Source: Candidatus Methanomethylophilaceae archaeon (GTDB lineage: Archaea; Thermoplasmatota; Thermoplasmata; Methanomassiliicoccales; Methanomethylophilaceae). Taken from it: a stretch of 21,207 nucleotides of DNA. Every line of letters begins with the position of its first letter. The first letter of the stretch is position 1. Below the pieces are notes generated by a model, which did no database searches, had not been told where the DNA came from, and worked only from the letters and a program-made list of their open reading frames with translations. Shown here in pieces: positions 8,770-16,014 of the stretch. Position numbers and translations under genes: made by a program. Location: the NCBI GenBank assembly GCA_007116915.1, contig SKHQ01000081.1, positions 1 through 21,207 of the forward strand. The letters are read 5' to 3'.

Positions 8770-8810
8770 TACACAAATATTAAATTATGTTGCAATATCA
8801 TATAAACACA
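8770..8810. promoter_or_regulatory. Divergent promoter region, TrmB-like gene and lipid operon
   Basis: This 72 bp gap between the two starts contains AT-rich runs AATATTAAATTA (8776-8787) and CATATAAAC (8800-8808). The first can serve either strand as a TATA element: about 33 bp before the regulator ATG on the minus strand and about 40 bp before the radical SAM ATG on the plus strand. The short shared region makes joint or auto-regulation by the TrmB-like protein plausible; this is not shown by the sequence. Confidence 0.4.
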
Positions 8811-8822
8811 GGTTGAAAAAGA

Positions 8823-10385
8823 ATGACGGCTAAAGACTACGAGCTGAGTAAGGGACTGCCTAAGACCACCACATCGATATGCCCAGAGTGCAAGAAACTC
8901 ATTGAGGCTAAGCTCCTGGAGCGCGACGGTGCGGTCGTCATAGAGAAAACATGCGATGAGCATGGATTCTTCAGCGATATATATTGGTCAGATGTCGAAT
9001 TGTTCCTAAAGGCGGAGGACTTCGCCTTCGATGGGATCGGCCTTGTGGATCCGCATACGCAATGCGGAGAGACGGAATGCAACGCCTATGTAGAGATAGG
9101 CGGTAAAAGATTCCCTATGACAAGCAGTACCGGTTTGGCGAACATAGACCTCACAAACCGTTGCAACATGCGCTGTCCGATTTGTTTCGCCAACGCAAAT
9201 GCCGCGGGGTATGTTTACGAGCCTGACTACGAAACCGTGGTCAGAATGTTAGAGATGCTCCGTAACGAAAGACCGATACATTGTACAGCGGTCCAGTTCT
9301 CGGGCGGAGAACCTACCATCTATCCCCGTTTCCTAGATGTTCTCAAGAAGGCAGACGAACTGGGCTTCGCCCAGATACAGGTGGCCACCAACGGCTTAAG
9401 TTTCGCCAGAGACCCACAGCTTTTGAAGGATGCCGTTGATGCGGGCCTCGACACGATTTATCTCTCGTTCGATGGTGTTACTGATGACATATATCTTCAA
9501 GCAAGGAACCGGAAGATGTTCGATGTCAAATTGAAACTAATTGAGAATGCGAGGAAACTGGATAAGCCACCGTCAATTGTCCTGGTGCCTACTGTCCTTA
9601 GGAGCATCAACGACCATCAGGTCGGGGCAATCCTGGATTTCGCCTTTGAGAACGGTGATGTCGTCAGAGGTGTGAACTATCAACCTGTAGCCTTCACGGG
9701 GAGGATATCCTCAGATGAGCGTCAACGTGAGCGCTACACGCTTACAGACCTGGTTTACGATGTAGACTCACAGACGGGATATGCTGGACGCGATGATTGG
9801 TATCCAGTACCAGTGGTCGCCCCGATATCTAAGTTGGTATCCGCGTTGCTCGGCAAGAATATGGTAACATTCACCACTCACCCCCACTGCGGCATTGCCA
9901 CCTATCTTTTCCGGGATGATGATGGGACGGTCACGCCCATACCTCGTTTCATAGATGTGGAGAAATTTTCCCTTGGCCTTTATAAACTATCCAAAACTGC
10001 CAAAAACAACTGGTTGAAGATGTGGTATAAGATGAGGGCCATGCGCATAATCAGGAAGTCAATCAAAAAGGATAAGTTACCCCAGGGCCTTAAGGATGTG
10101 GACATCGTCAATTTGATCGCGGGAGTGCTGGGGGATGGAAGTAAGGACACTCTTTCCGAGTTCTCATGGAAAATGATGTACGTCGGAGGGATGCATTTCC
10201 AGGACGATTACAATTACGATGTTGAAAGGGTGAGACGTTGCGGCGTCCACTATGCCACCCCCGATTTGGAGGTGATCCCTTTCTGCGCCTATAACGGAGG
10301 TCCCAACTTCAGGGCCAAGGTTGAAAGCGAGCATTCGGTGCCCTTGGATGAATGGAGGGCGAAACACGGTGACGAGAATACTTGA
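8823..10385 (+). CDS. Radical SAM enzyme, tetraether lipid synthase (Tes)-like
   Basis: 520 residues, close in layout to the MJ0619/Tes family, which joins lipid tails into tetraethers by sp3 C-C coupling. Seen: N-terminal CPEC (C20, C23) with C44 and H47, a probable metal knuckle; the radical SAM motif CNMRCPIC (C114, C118, C121); FSGGEPT for SAM binding; PTVLRSINDHQVG; GVNYQPVAFTGR; FTTHPHCG; and a C-terminal HYATPDLEVIPFCAYNGG. In Tes proteins as I recall them, a CxxxCxxC stretch precedes the radical SAM motif; here that place has only CGETEC (C81, C86). It may therefore be a variant Tes or a related lipid-modifying paralogue. It overlaps the upstream extension of the ferredoxin frame and heads a Tes-ferredoxin-GGR operon, which supports a role in membrane lipid synthesis. 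Confidence 0.82.
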   Translation: MTAKDYELSKGLPKTTTSICPECKKLIEAKLLERDGAVVIEKTCDEHGFFSDIYWSDVELFLKAEDFAFDGIGLVDPHTQCGETECNAYVEIGGKRFPMTSSTGLANIDLTNRCNMRCPICFANANAAGYVYEPDYETVVRMLEMLRNERPIHCTAVQFSGGEPTIYPRFLDVLKKADELGFAQIQVATNGLSFARDPQLLKDAVDAGLDTIYLSFDGVTDDIYLQARNRKMFDVKLKLIENARKLDKPPSIVLVPTVLRSINDHQVGAILDFAFENGDVVRGVNYQPVAFTGRISSDERQRERYTLTDLVYDVDSQTGYAGRDDWYPVPVVAPISKLVSALLGKNMVTFTTHPHCGIATYLFRDDDGTVTPIPRFIDVEKFSLGLYKLSKTAKNNWLKMWYKMRAMRIIRKSIKKDKLPQGLKDVDIVNLIAGVLGDGSKDTLSEFSWKMMYVGGMHFQDDYNYDVERVRRCGVHYATPDLEVIPFCAYNGGPNFRAKVESEHSVPLDEWRAKHGDENT

Positions 10386-10399
10386 AAGAGGGATCTGAA

Positions 10400-10570
10400 A
10401 TGAAGGTAGTATACGAGAAATGCCTACACTGCGGTTGTTGTGTTGGCTCCTGCAAGCAGAATGCGATATATCTGAACGACTACTTGCTGGAGTTCAACGA
10501 CAGCTGTAACAAATGCCGCCGCTGTATCAAGATATGTCCTGTAGGGGCTCTTTCTTTGGAGGGGGAATAA
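10400..10570 (+). CDS. 2[4Fe-4S] ferredoxin
   Basis: 56-residue protein with two CxxCxxCxxxC motifs: CLHCGCCVGSCKQ near the N-terminus and CNKCRRCIKICPVG near the C-terminus. These would bind two [4Fe-4S] clusters. I start it at the ATG at 10400, with GAGGGA upstream, rather than the in-frame TTG at 10382, which overlaps the radical SAM gene. It ends TAATG, sharing one base with the geranylgeranyl reductase start, so translation is coupled. In Methanosarcina acetivorans a ferredoxin encoded beside geranylgeranyl reductase supplies its electrons; the same role is inferred here, and it might also feed the neighbouring radical SAM enzyme. Confidence 0.93.
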   Translation: MKVVYEKCLHCGCCVGSCKQNAIYLNDYLLEFNDSCNKCRRCIKICPVGALSLEGE

Positions 10571-11760
10571 TGCAGAAATTTGAATGTGACATCGTGGTAG
10601 TAGGTGGCGGTCCGGGTGGCAGCATGGCCGCCAAATACGCGGCCTTGGGAGGCCTGGACGTCATAATGATCGAGAAGAGGGCGGAGATCGGAGCACCTCT
10701 CCGATGTGCCGAGGGCGTTTCCAAGAAATGGCTTGAGGAGATCGGCGTTGAGCCCGATCCGGCATGGATATCCGCGGAGATGGACGGCGCTATCATCGTA
10801 TCACCTAGTGGCCACACTTTCAAACTTGATGAGAGTCACGCCGGTAACGAGGTCGGATATGTCCTCGAGAGGCATCTCTTCGACAAGGCACTCACCGAGC
10901 AGGCAGGCAAGGCCGGTGCCAAGATATGGATGCGGACTGCGGCCACGGGAGCTATAATAGAGGATGGTAAATTGGTCGGAGTACGCGCCAACCGTATGGG
11001 TGACGAGATAGAGATTCGAGCCAACTGCGTTGTCGCTGCCGATGGATTCGAGTCACAGATGGCTCGATGGGCCGGTCTCGACACCAGTCTTGACCTCAAG
11101 GACCTGGACACCTGTATTCAGTACCGCATGGCCAATATCGATGTCGAACCGAACTACTGTGAGTTCGTCATCGGAAGCGCCGCTCCGGGCGGATATGTCT
11201 GGATATTCCCCAAGGGTGACAGAAAGGCAAACGTTGGTATCGGCATCCAAGGGACAAAATGCAATCTAGGCGCCGACCCCAAGGTGTACCTTGACAAGTT
11301 CATAGAGAACGACCCGCGGCTGAAGGACGGGACCGTGCTGGAGATAGTCGGTGGAGGTGTCTCTACCTGCCCGGGTATGGAGGAGACGACCGCAGACAAC
11401 CTGGTCGTGGTCGGAGACGCCGCCAGGATGATAGACCCGATAACCGGAGGCGGCATATGTCACGCCTGCCGTGCCGGTATGTACGCCGGAAAGGTTCTGG
11501 CCGAGTGTGCCAAGAGCGGTGATTTCAGCAAGGATGCACTGCAGCCCTACGAAGAGATGTGGAGGGACCGCATGGAGGACAAGCTGTGGCGCAACTGGAT
11601 GGCCAAGGAGAAGTTCGCCACACTGAGCGACGAGGTCCTTGACAATCTAGTCCTAGCCATAAAGGACTCGGACATAAAGGAAGTCAACGTCTACAATCTC
11701 CTGAAGGTCATCAAGGACAAGTATCCGGAGATAGTGGACGAATTCGAGAGCATGATCTGA
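10570..11760 (+). CDS. Digeranylgeranylglycerophospholipid (geranylgeranyl) reductase
   Basis: 396-residue FAD enzyme that saturates the double bonds of archaeal isoprenoid lipid chains at the membrane. Visible: N-terminal Rossmann motif VVVGGGPGGSMAA (about residues 9-21), IEKRAEIGAPLRCAEG with the family's conserved cysteine (C46), YVLERHLFD, and the second FAD motif VVGDAARMIDPITGGGI near 281-297. Length is typical. I use the ATG at 10570 that overlaps the ferredoxin stop. An upstream in-frame start (10513) would lie inside the ferredoxin gene. Ferredoxin next door supports reduction by an iron-sulfur donor rather than NAD(P)H. Confidence 0.93.
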   Translation: MQKFECDIVVVGGGPGGSMAAKYAALGGLDVIMIEKRAEIGAPLRCAEGVSKKWLEEIGVEPDPAWISAEMDGAIIVSPSGHTFKLDESHAGNEVGYVLERHLFDKALTEQAGKAGAKIWMRTAATGAIIEDGKLVGVRANRMGDEIEIRANCVVAADGFESQMARWAGLDTSLDLKDLDTCIQYRMANIDVEPNYCEFVIGSAAPGGYVWIFPKGDRKANVGIGIQGTKCNLGADPKVYLDKFIENDPRLKDGTVLEIVGGGVSTCPGMEETTADNLVVVGDAARMIDPITGGGICHACRAGMYAGKVLAECAKSGDFSKDALQPYEEMWRDRMEDKLWRNWMAKEKFATLSDEVLDNLVLAIKDSDIKEVNVYNLLKVIKDKYPEIVDEFESMI

Positions 11761-11779
11761 ACATTGCTCTTAAAACCAC

Positions 11780-11796
11780 TTAATTTTTACTTAATT
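11780..11796 (+). terminator. Possible U-tract terminator after geranylgeranyl reductase
   Basis: The 35 bp between two convergent genes contains TTAATTTTTACTTAATT. Archaeal transcription often ends at T-rich tracts without a hairpin, and this is the only candidate between the operons. No stem-loop is seen. Confidence 0.35.
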
Positions 11797-12722
11797 CACT
11801 TCTCGACCATGGCGCCAGGCTGCCCGGATGATACGATATACGGCCTTCCCCCATGTCGCTCTATGGCCTCGCATACCTTATCGGGACGGTCGGTCAATGC
11901 GACCATACTGCCACCGCCTCCGGCACCTGTGAGCTTGGCCCCGAATGAATATGGAAGGGCGGCTTGCACGAGCTTATCGAGCTCACGGCTGGATACGCCC
12001 AGAATTGACAGTAGTTTATGGTTCTCGGTCATCATGGACCCCAAACCCACCCTATCCCCTGATGAGAGGGCTTTGGCAGCATCCTCGGTCAAAGAACCGA
12101 TCTCATTCACCATGTCCTTGGCGAAATTGGAATGTTCATAGTAACGTCTAACCTTGGCGACAAGAGGGCCGGTTGGTGCACTGATGCCCGTATGACCGAT
12201 GACCAAGGTCATACGGGGGATATCGATATGTGATATGCTCCAACGCCTCTTACCGTGGGATATGTCCCAAATCGGCGTGCCTCCTTCGAGATTGACCGCA
12301 ATTCCGTGACCATGGACGGATGCCGATGTGTCGACGGGGCTTGCCGACCCCTGTGCTTTCAATTCAGCATCGAATGAGCGACGGGCGCAGGTTTCCTCAT
12401 CGGACTCGCCGCGATATGCCATCATGGCAGCGTTCAGAGATGCGCACAGAGCGGCTGAGGAACCGAGGCCGGAACCGGATGGTATGGCGCTGCTGGTCTC
12501 TATCTCAATACCGCCTTTCCAATGTTCACTGAGAATATGGGATGTGTAAGGGTGTTTGGCCCTATCGATCTCCAATCCATTTATGCGGACGGAGTCAGAG
12601 GGGGCGATTTTGCATCGGAAGCGGAGGTCTATGGCTATAGCCAATGCCGGTTTGCCGTAGACGACCGCGTGCTCACCGAGGAGGATCACCTTCCCGGGGG
12701 CCGATGCTGTTTGGCTGGCCAT
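11796..12722 (-). CDS. mvk: Mevalonate kinase
   Basis: 308-residue GHMP-family kinase that phosphorylates mevalonate at the 5-hydroxyl, on the way to isopentenyl diphosphate for archaeal lipids. Seen: N-terminal SAPGKVILLGEHAVVYGKPA, the ATP-binding PSGSGLGSSAA loop (residues 81-91), SPVDTSAS with the likely catalytic aspartate D131, and the C-terminal KLTGAGGGGSMVAL (about 262-275). These motifs are those of classical mevalonate kinase rather than the mevalonate 3-kinase of Thermoplasma. It is the last gene of a leftward operon, 9 bp after an unknown gene, and it converges on the lipid operon. Functional linkage with that operon is strong. Confidence 0.93.
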   Translation of the reverse strand: MASQTASAPGKVILLGEHAVVYGKPALAIAIDLRFRCKIAPSDSVRINGLEIDRAKHPYTSHILSEHWKGGIEIETSSAIPSGSGLGSSAALCASLNAAMMAYRGESDEETCARRSFDAELKAQGSASPVDTSASVHGHGIAVNLEGGTPIWDISHGKRRWSISHIDIPRMTLVIGHTGISAPTGPLVAKVRRYYEHSNFAKDMVNEIGSLTEDAAKALSSGDRVGLGSMMTENHKLLSILGVSSRELDKLVQAALPYSFGAKLTGAGGGGSMVALTDRPDKVCEAIERHGGRPYIVSSGQPGAMVEK

Positions 12723-12731
12723 CGGCCGGCC

Positions 12732-13232
12732 CTACCTGTTCAGCTTGTACTTGGACATCTCCTCAACGATTGCATCGTTGGGGGTCCTGCCGCCCAAGGC
12801 CTGCTTGCCGACAGTCCACCATCTCTCGTCCATGGCCTTGACGGCCTGCCCAAACTCCTCATCGGAATCATAATCCTCGCGTTTGAGCTTGGATATGGCC
12901 TGATAATTGTTCTCCCAGATGTCTACATCGAAGCGACGGTTAACAAGAGAGACGCCGATAAGGCTGTCGAGGCTGATGGTCAGATCCATTGCCAAATCCT
13001 CAGGGAGGGCCTCCATGACCATGTCCAGTATGTTATTGGCGGCCATTAGGAACAGCATCTCGCGTTTGGCGGACTCGGGTTTATCATCGGCTTCTACCGC
13101 GTCAACCATGAGATCCAACCATAGGTCCTTGAGGGCGGTCGAGCGACGGGGGTTCTTACCCCATAACTGGTCCTCTATCTTGATCATCTCTTCGTTGCCG
13201 AACATGTCGTTTATGGTGTTATCTTCTGCCAT
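12732..13232 (-). CDS. Conserved-looking helical protein of unknown function
   Basis: 166 residues from the ATG at 13232, which has GGAG seven to eight bases upstream. A second start, ATG 13253, overlaps the aminotransferase stop as ATGA and would add seven residues; longer versions run deep into that gene and are unlikely. The protein is acidic and mostly helical (TALKDLWLDLMVDAVEA, MLFLMAANNILDMVMEAL), has no cysteine, signal peptide or membrane segment, and ends in a basic tail YKLNR. I do not recognise a family. It is sandwiched between aminotransferase and mevalonate kinase in one operon. It ends TAG, three codons before and in frame with the mevalonate kinase ATG. Confidence 0.75.
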   Translation of the reverse strand: MAEDNTINDMFGNEEMIKIEDQLWGKNPRRSTALKDLWLDLMVDAVEADDKPESAKREMLFLMAANNILDMVMEALPEDLAMDLTISLDSLIGVSLVNRRFDVDIWENNYQAISKLKREDYDSDEEFGQAVKAMDERWWTVGKQALGGRTPNDAIVEEMSKYKLNR

Positions 13233-13249
13233 AGGATTTTCTCCTTTGA

Positions 13250-14416
13250 TCATAATTTGGCGGCCACCCTCTCCAGGATGTCCATGCCCTTCTCGATGTT
13301 CTCTTCGCTGTTGGCATAGGAGAATCTCAAATGCCCTTCCCCGGCGGAACCGAATGCCGAACCGGGTGTGCACACCAAGCCATCTTTGACTAGCATCATG
13401 GCCAAATCTCCTGAGCTTATTTCAGCGTCATACGACGGGAAGGCGTAGAACGACCCCTTTGGCATCTGCATCTCGAAACCGGGGATAGCGTCGATCCTCT
13501 TGGCTATGAGCTTCCTTCTCTTGTCGAAGACGGGGACCATCTCCTGCAAGAACCGTTCTATCGTCGGCATGGCATTCAACAGTCCAAACTGCATCGGAGT
13601 GTTGGGGCAGGCCGTCATGTGGTACTGCATCTTTCCCATTTCATCGATGGCACCGGTGTTGGAGATCGCATATCCCATCCTCCACCCAGTGGCAGCCATT
13701 GATTTTGAGAAGGCGTTCACTACGATACAATCCTCGAGCTGATCGAGGAATGAGTGATGCTCACCCTCGTATATGAAACGGTCATAGACCTCATCGGATA
13801 TTATCATCAGACCCTTGTCCTTGGCAATATCTCCCAATGCTCTGCGCGTCTCGGCAGATATCACCCCGCCGGTGGGATTGGACGGACTATTTACAACGAT
13901 GGCCTTTGTCCTGGGACCGATGGACTCCATTATGGATTCAATCTGTGGTTCAAAATCGCCAGGAGTTAAACTGTACTCGACTGGAACTCCTCCCGCCAAC
14001 ATTATATGCGGTTTGTAAACCACAAACCCCGGGTTTGGCATCAAAATCTCATCACCCGGGTCAACGAAGGCCTGCATGATGGTCATCAGAGCCGATGTGC
14101 CGCTGGGAGTGATGATCACGTTACCCTCTTCCAGATCGGCGTTGTAGCGTTGCGAGTATTCTGCTACCGCCTTCCTCAATGGAGGTATACCATTTGTAGG
14201 GCCGTATTTGTTGTGACCTTTTTTACAAGCCTGGCTAAGGCCCTCCAAAGCCTCAGCAGGGGGCTGGAAATCCGGCTCTCCGATACCCAGATTTACGGTC
14301 TCCGGGGTCACGAGGTCGAACAGCTTACGTATCCCTGACAATGGGACTGAATCCAATCTCTGTGATGGCCGCACGGTTGGTGATGGGAGGGCAGTAATAT
14401 CTAACTTTCCCATCAT
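13250..14416 (-). CDS. PLP-dependent class I aminotransferase (aspartate/aromatic type)
   Basis: 388 residues of fold-type I, class I/II aminotransferase. Seen: GIGEPDF (residues 45-51), HNKYGPTNGIPPLR, PSGTSALMTIMQAF, the substrate/PLP loop NSPSNPTGG, ISDEVYD with D208 for the pyridine nitrogen, and NAFSKSMAATGWRMGY, where K238 forms the Schiff base with PLP. C-terminal HLRFSYANSEENIEKG carries the arginine for substrate carboxylate. Length fits AspC-like archaeal enzymes; the amino acid used cannot be told from sequence alone (Asp, aromatic and Ala types look alike). The start is ATG 14416, or the next ATG at 14413. It has no Shine-Dalgarno and AT-rich sequence about 25 bp ahead, suggesting a leaderless transcript. 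Confidence 0.92.
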   Translation of the reverse strand: MMGKLDITALPSPTVRPSQRLDSVPLSGIRKLFDLVTPETVNLGIGEPDFQPPAEALEGLSQACKKGHNKYGPTNGIPPLRKAVAEYSQRYNADLEEGNVIITPSGTSALMTIMQAFVDPGDEILMPNPGFVVYKPHIMLAGGVPVEYSLTPGDFEPQIESIMESIGPRTKAIVVNSPSNPTGGVISAETRRALGDIAKDKGLMIISDEVYDRFIYEGEHHSFLDQLEDCIVVNAFSKSMAATGWRMGYAISNTGAIDEMGKMQYHMTACPNTPMQFGLLNAMPTIERFLQEMVPVFDKRRKLIAKRIDAIPGFEMQMPKGSFYAFPSYDAEISSGDLAMMLVKDGLVCTPGSAFGSAGEGHLRFSYANSEENIEKGMDILERVAAKL

Positions 14417-14433
14417 ATAGATTATATATTATG

Positions 14434-14450
14434 TTAAATATTATTTTCAA
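14434..14450 (-). promoter_or_regulatory. AT-rich promoter of aminotransferase-mvk operon
   Basis: On the minus strand an AATAATATTTAA stretch is centred about 26 bp before the ATG at 14416, the distance expected for a leaderless archaeal gene. The whole 14417-14580 interval is strongly AT-rich and holds several further TATA-like runs, so the exact box is uncertain. No gene is seen between 14417 and 14652. Confidence 0.4.
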
Positions 14451-14573
14451 TTGTTTATTCTATATAATAACTACTATATATCCTTCGATGTTCGAACGTC
14501 TATCCTTCTTTAATATTCTATCCGCCCATATTGTAGCCATACTTCGTAAAATGACCTATTTGATTTGATAATC

Positions 14574-14581
14574 TTTATAAA
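14574..14581 (+). promoter_or_regulatory. TATA box for small gene at 14653
   Basis: TTTATAAA is a near-ideal archaeal TATA box. A start site about 25 bp downstream, near 14603, gives a leader of roughly 50 nt that includes GGAGGGG at 14639-14645. Confidence 0.55.
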
Positions 14582-14652
14582 CTAATAATGCCACACATAA
14601 CTCATGGGTGGAATAACGGCCAAACACAACCTCGTAAAGGAGGGGATTTAAG

Positions 14653-14949
14653 ATGGGAATTCTGGATAAGATCAAAGCACTGTTCAAGAAGAAGCCGGCG
14701 GCAGCTACAGCTGCCAAGCCCGCAAAGGCATCGGCAAAGATTGCAGCAAAAGACTATGGAAGCAGCCCCTTGGGAAAAGCTCTTACTTTCGCAGAGACAA
14801 AACTAGCTGAAAAGCAGGATAAGCTCACCAATGCGGAAGTGGAAATGTTCAGATCCAAGATCTCCTCATATGCTGAGAAGGTAGGGAAGGACGAGGAGGA
14901 CGCATTGGTCTCCGTCAGTCAGTTGATTGGGGGCATAACAAGGGCCTGA
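14653..14949 (+). CDS. Small basic protein with Ala/Lys linker, unknown function
   Basis: 98 residues. A short basic amphipathic helix (MGILDKIKALFKKK) is followed by a low-complexity Ala/Lys/Pro linker (about residues 15-34) and a helical domain (about 38-95: LGKALTFAETKLAEKQDKL, EVEMFRSKISSYAEKV, ALVSVSQLIGGI). No cysteine or membrane segment. I recognise no family. The basic amphipathic N-terminus could associate with membrane lipid or nucleic acid; that is speculation. It has its own TATA box and an excellent GGAGGGG seven bases before the ATG, arguing for strong expression. A single-gene unit, convergent with the sulfur-relay operon. Confidence 0.75.
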   Translation: MGILDKIKALFKKKPAAATAAKPAKASAKIAAKDYGSSPLGKALTFAETKLAEKQDKLTNAEVEMFRSKISSYAEKVGKDEEDALVSVSQLIGGITRA

Positions 14950-14961
14950 AAAGGTCCCAAA

Positions 14962-14979
14962 TCTTTTACCCCTCTTTTC
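14962..14979 (+). terminator. Possible T-rich terminator
   Basis: The 38 bp gap between convergent genes holds two TTTT runs (TCTTTTACC, CTCTTTTCC) downstream of the small gene. Suggestive of archaeal U-tract termination, with no hairpin. Confidence 0.3.
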
Positions 14980-14987
14980 CTGATATT

Positions 14988-15347
14988 TCAGAAAGTGTTT
15001 ATCAAATCTATTCCAGCAAGGATCTCCTTTGCTTTAGACCAGTTGATTCTCTGGACTCCTTCAATCAATTGTGGGTTAGAGAATAACGCATCTAGGTCCT
15101 CTGATACCACATAAACCTCACCGTCCAAGGCTACGAGGTCCTCAACTGCCTCCATATTGGAGGGCATTGACAAAGCCTGCGGTTCCTGGTTTGCTAAGGC
15201 GTTCATTGTGCCTTCACCGACCATCATGACCACAGACCTGTTGGTAAGTCCCGAGACCAACATCGCCAATGCCTGCCTCATACCTGCAAATGCCTCCTCC
15301 GTGCCATAGGGAGGCTTGGTAACAATCACCGCTATAGTATCCGCCAA
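14988..15347 (-). CDS. DsrF/TusC-like sulfur-relay protein
   Basis: 119 residues of the DsrE/DsrF superfamily. The N-terminal strand and loop IAVIVTKPPYGTEEAFAGMRQALAML matches the TusC/DsrF pattern (KxPYGxxxA), followed by a small Rossmann-like domain. No cysteine is present, as expected for the non-catalytic partner of a TusBCD/DsrEFH hetero-hexamer. The start is TTG 15347: GAGGTGAT, an excellent match to the 16S tail, precedes it, while the ATG five bases earlier is out of frame. Last gene of the five-gene leftward sulfur operon; it begins 4 bp after the preceding stop. Confidence 0.8.
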   Translation of the reverse strand: MADTIAVIVTKPPYGTEEAFAGMRQALAMLVSGLTNRSVVMMVGEGTMNALANQEPQALSMPSNMEAVEDLVALDGEVYVVSEDLDALFSNPQLIEGVQRINWSKAKEILAGIDLINTF

Positions 15348-15351
15348 ATCA

Positions 15352-15708
15352 TCACCTCGCTAAAGTCACCATCCGGTCTGACTCAGAAACGAAAACCGAT
15401 AGGTCGTTCGTCATGCTGCCTATCTTCGCTCCGTCGAACTCCTCGCCCCGCGTGATCCCCCGGGCGTAGCAACAGGTCTCACAGCCGGCCAGGGAAAGGC
15501 CTTGGGCTATCTGTTCCTGCAATATCTTTCCAACATTGGGAAAGCGCTTAGGCTCCTGGCCTTCTTTGAGAGCGGTTACACCCTCCCCGTAAGCGAACAC
15601 CTTGACCTCATGACCCATGTCCAAGGCAGCTTGGCTCAGTTTCACAAGTACGTTGGTATCCATGTTCATCATCGTACCTGAACGGATTTGAATCAACATT
15701 GTTCCCAT
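15352..15708 (-). CDS. DsrE/TusD-like sulfur carrier
   Basis: 118 residues, DsrE-like fold. In the position of the persulfide-carrying cysteine of TusD/DsrE it has LAGCETCCYARGI (C76, C79, C80). Three nearby cysteines give more than one possible sulfur acceptor. It probably passes sulfur between TusA and a downstream user within a DsrEFH-like complex formed with its two neighbours. The ATG at 15708 is preceded by AGGTGA. It lies 8 bp after the upstream TusB-like gene and 4 bp before the DsrF-like start. Confidence 0.83.
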   Translation of the reverse strand: MGTMLIQIRSGTMMNMDTNVLVKLSQAALDMGHEVKVFAYGEGVTALKEGQEPKRFPNVGKILQEQIAQGLSLAGCETCCYARGITRGEEFDGAKIGSMTNDLSVFVSESDRMVTLAR

Positions 15709-15716
15709 ATCTTCAC

Positions 15717-16010
15717 CTACACTGTGATTGTCTGTTGGAAATCTTCCATGATCAATTCAACCAAGCGGGGGTAATCGATTTCCTCCACGCCGTATGCGGG
15801 CTTGATGCCCCGCCCTTGTAAATCATCCTTCATAGCATAAACGTCGCTGCAGACCATTTTTAATCTCTCCACTTTATCTTCCTTGAGGGCAAAGAGGACA
15901 GCATCGTTCAACAGCACCACTGCACTATCATCGTCGGCCAATGATTCTAGGAGGTCCATCCCGCTCCATTCGCCTGGAGATTTGATTACAAGGAAAAGTT
16001 TAGATGCCAT
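15717..16010 (-). CDS. DsrH/TusB-like sulfur-relay protein
   Basis: 97 residues. MASKLFLVIKSPG opens a small DsrH/TusB-like fold with DDSAVVLLNDAVLFAL, VCSDVYAMKDDLQGRGI and DYPRLVELIMEDFQQTITV; the ending with bulky residues matches the TusB family. I use the ATG at 16010 with GGTGATG upstream. A longer frame from 16088 would run through the preceding gene. The ATG lies just before the TGA of that gene (16015-16017), so translation is coupled. One cysteine (in VCSDVY) is present. Third gene of the sulfur operon; ends TAG. Confidence 0.78.
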   Translation of the reverse strand: MASKLFLVIKSPGEWSGMDLLESLADDDSAVVLLNDAVLFALKEDKVERLKMVCSDVYAMKDDLQGRGIKPAYGVEEIDYPRLVELIMEDFQQTITV

Positions 16011-16014
16011 CACA

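Noticed and set aside
12522..13049. Plus-strand open frame of 175 codons
   Set aside because: It is antisense to mevalonate kinase and the 166-residue gene, has no ribosome binding site, and its mixture of residues is that of a shadow frame.
2335..13232. Pyrrolysine readthrough at the two in-frame TAG junctions (3541-3543 and 12732-12734)
   Set aside because: TAG is a common stop in this window, each downstream gene has its own ATG, and one in three closely spaced gene pairs is in frame by chance. Kept only as a question for the zinc-finger/HD pair.
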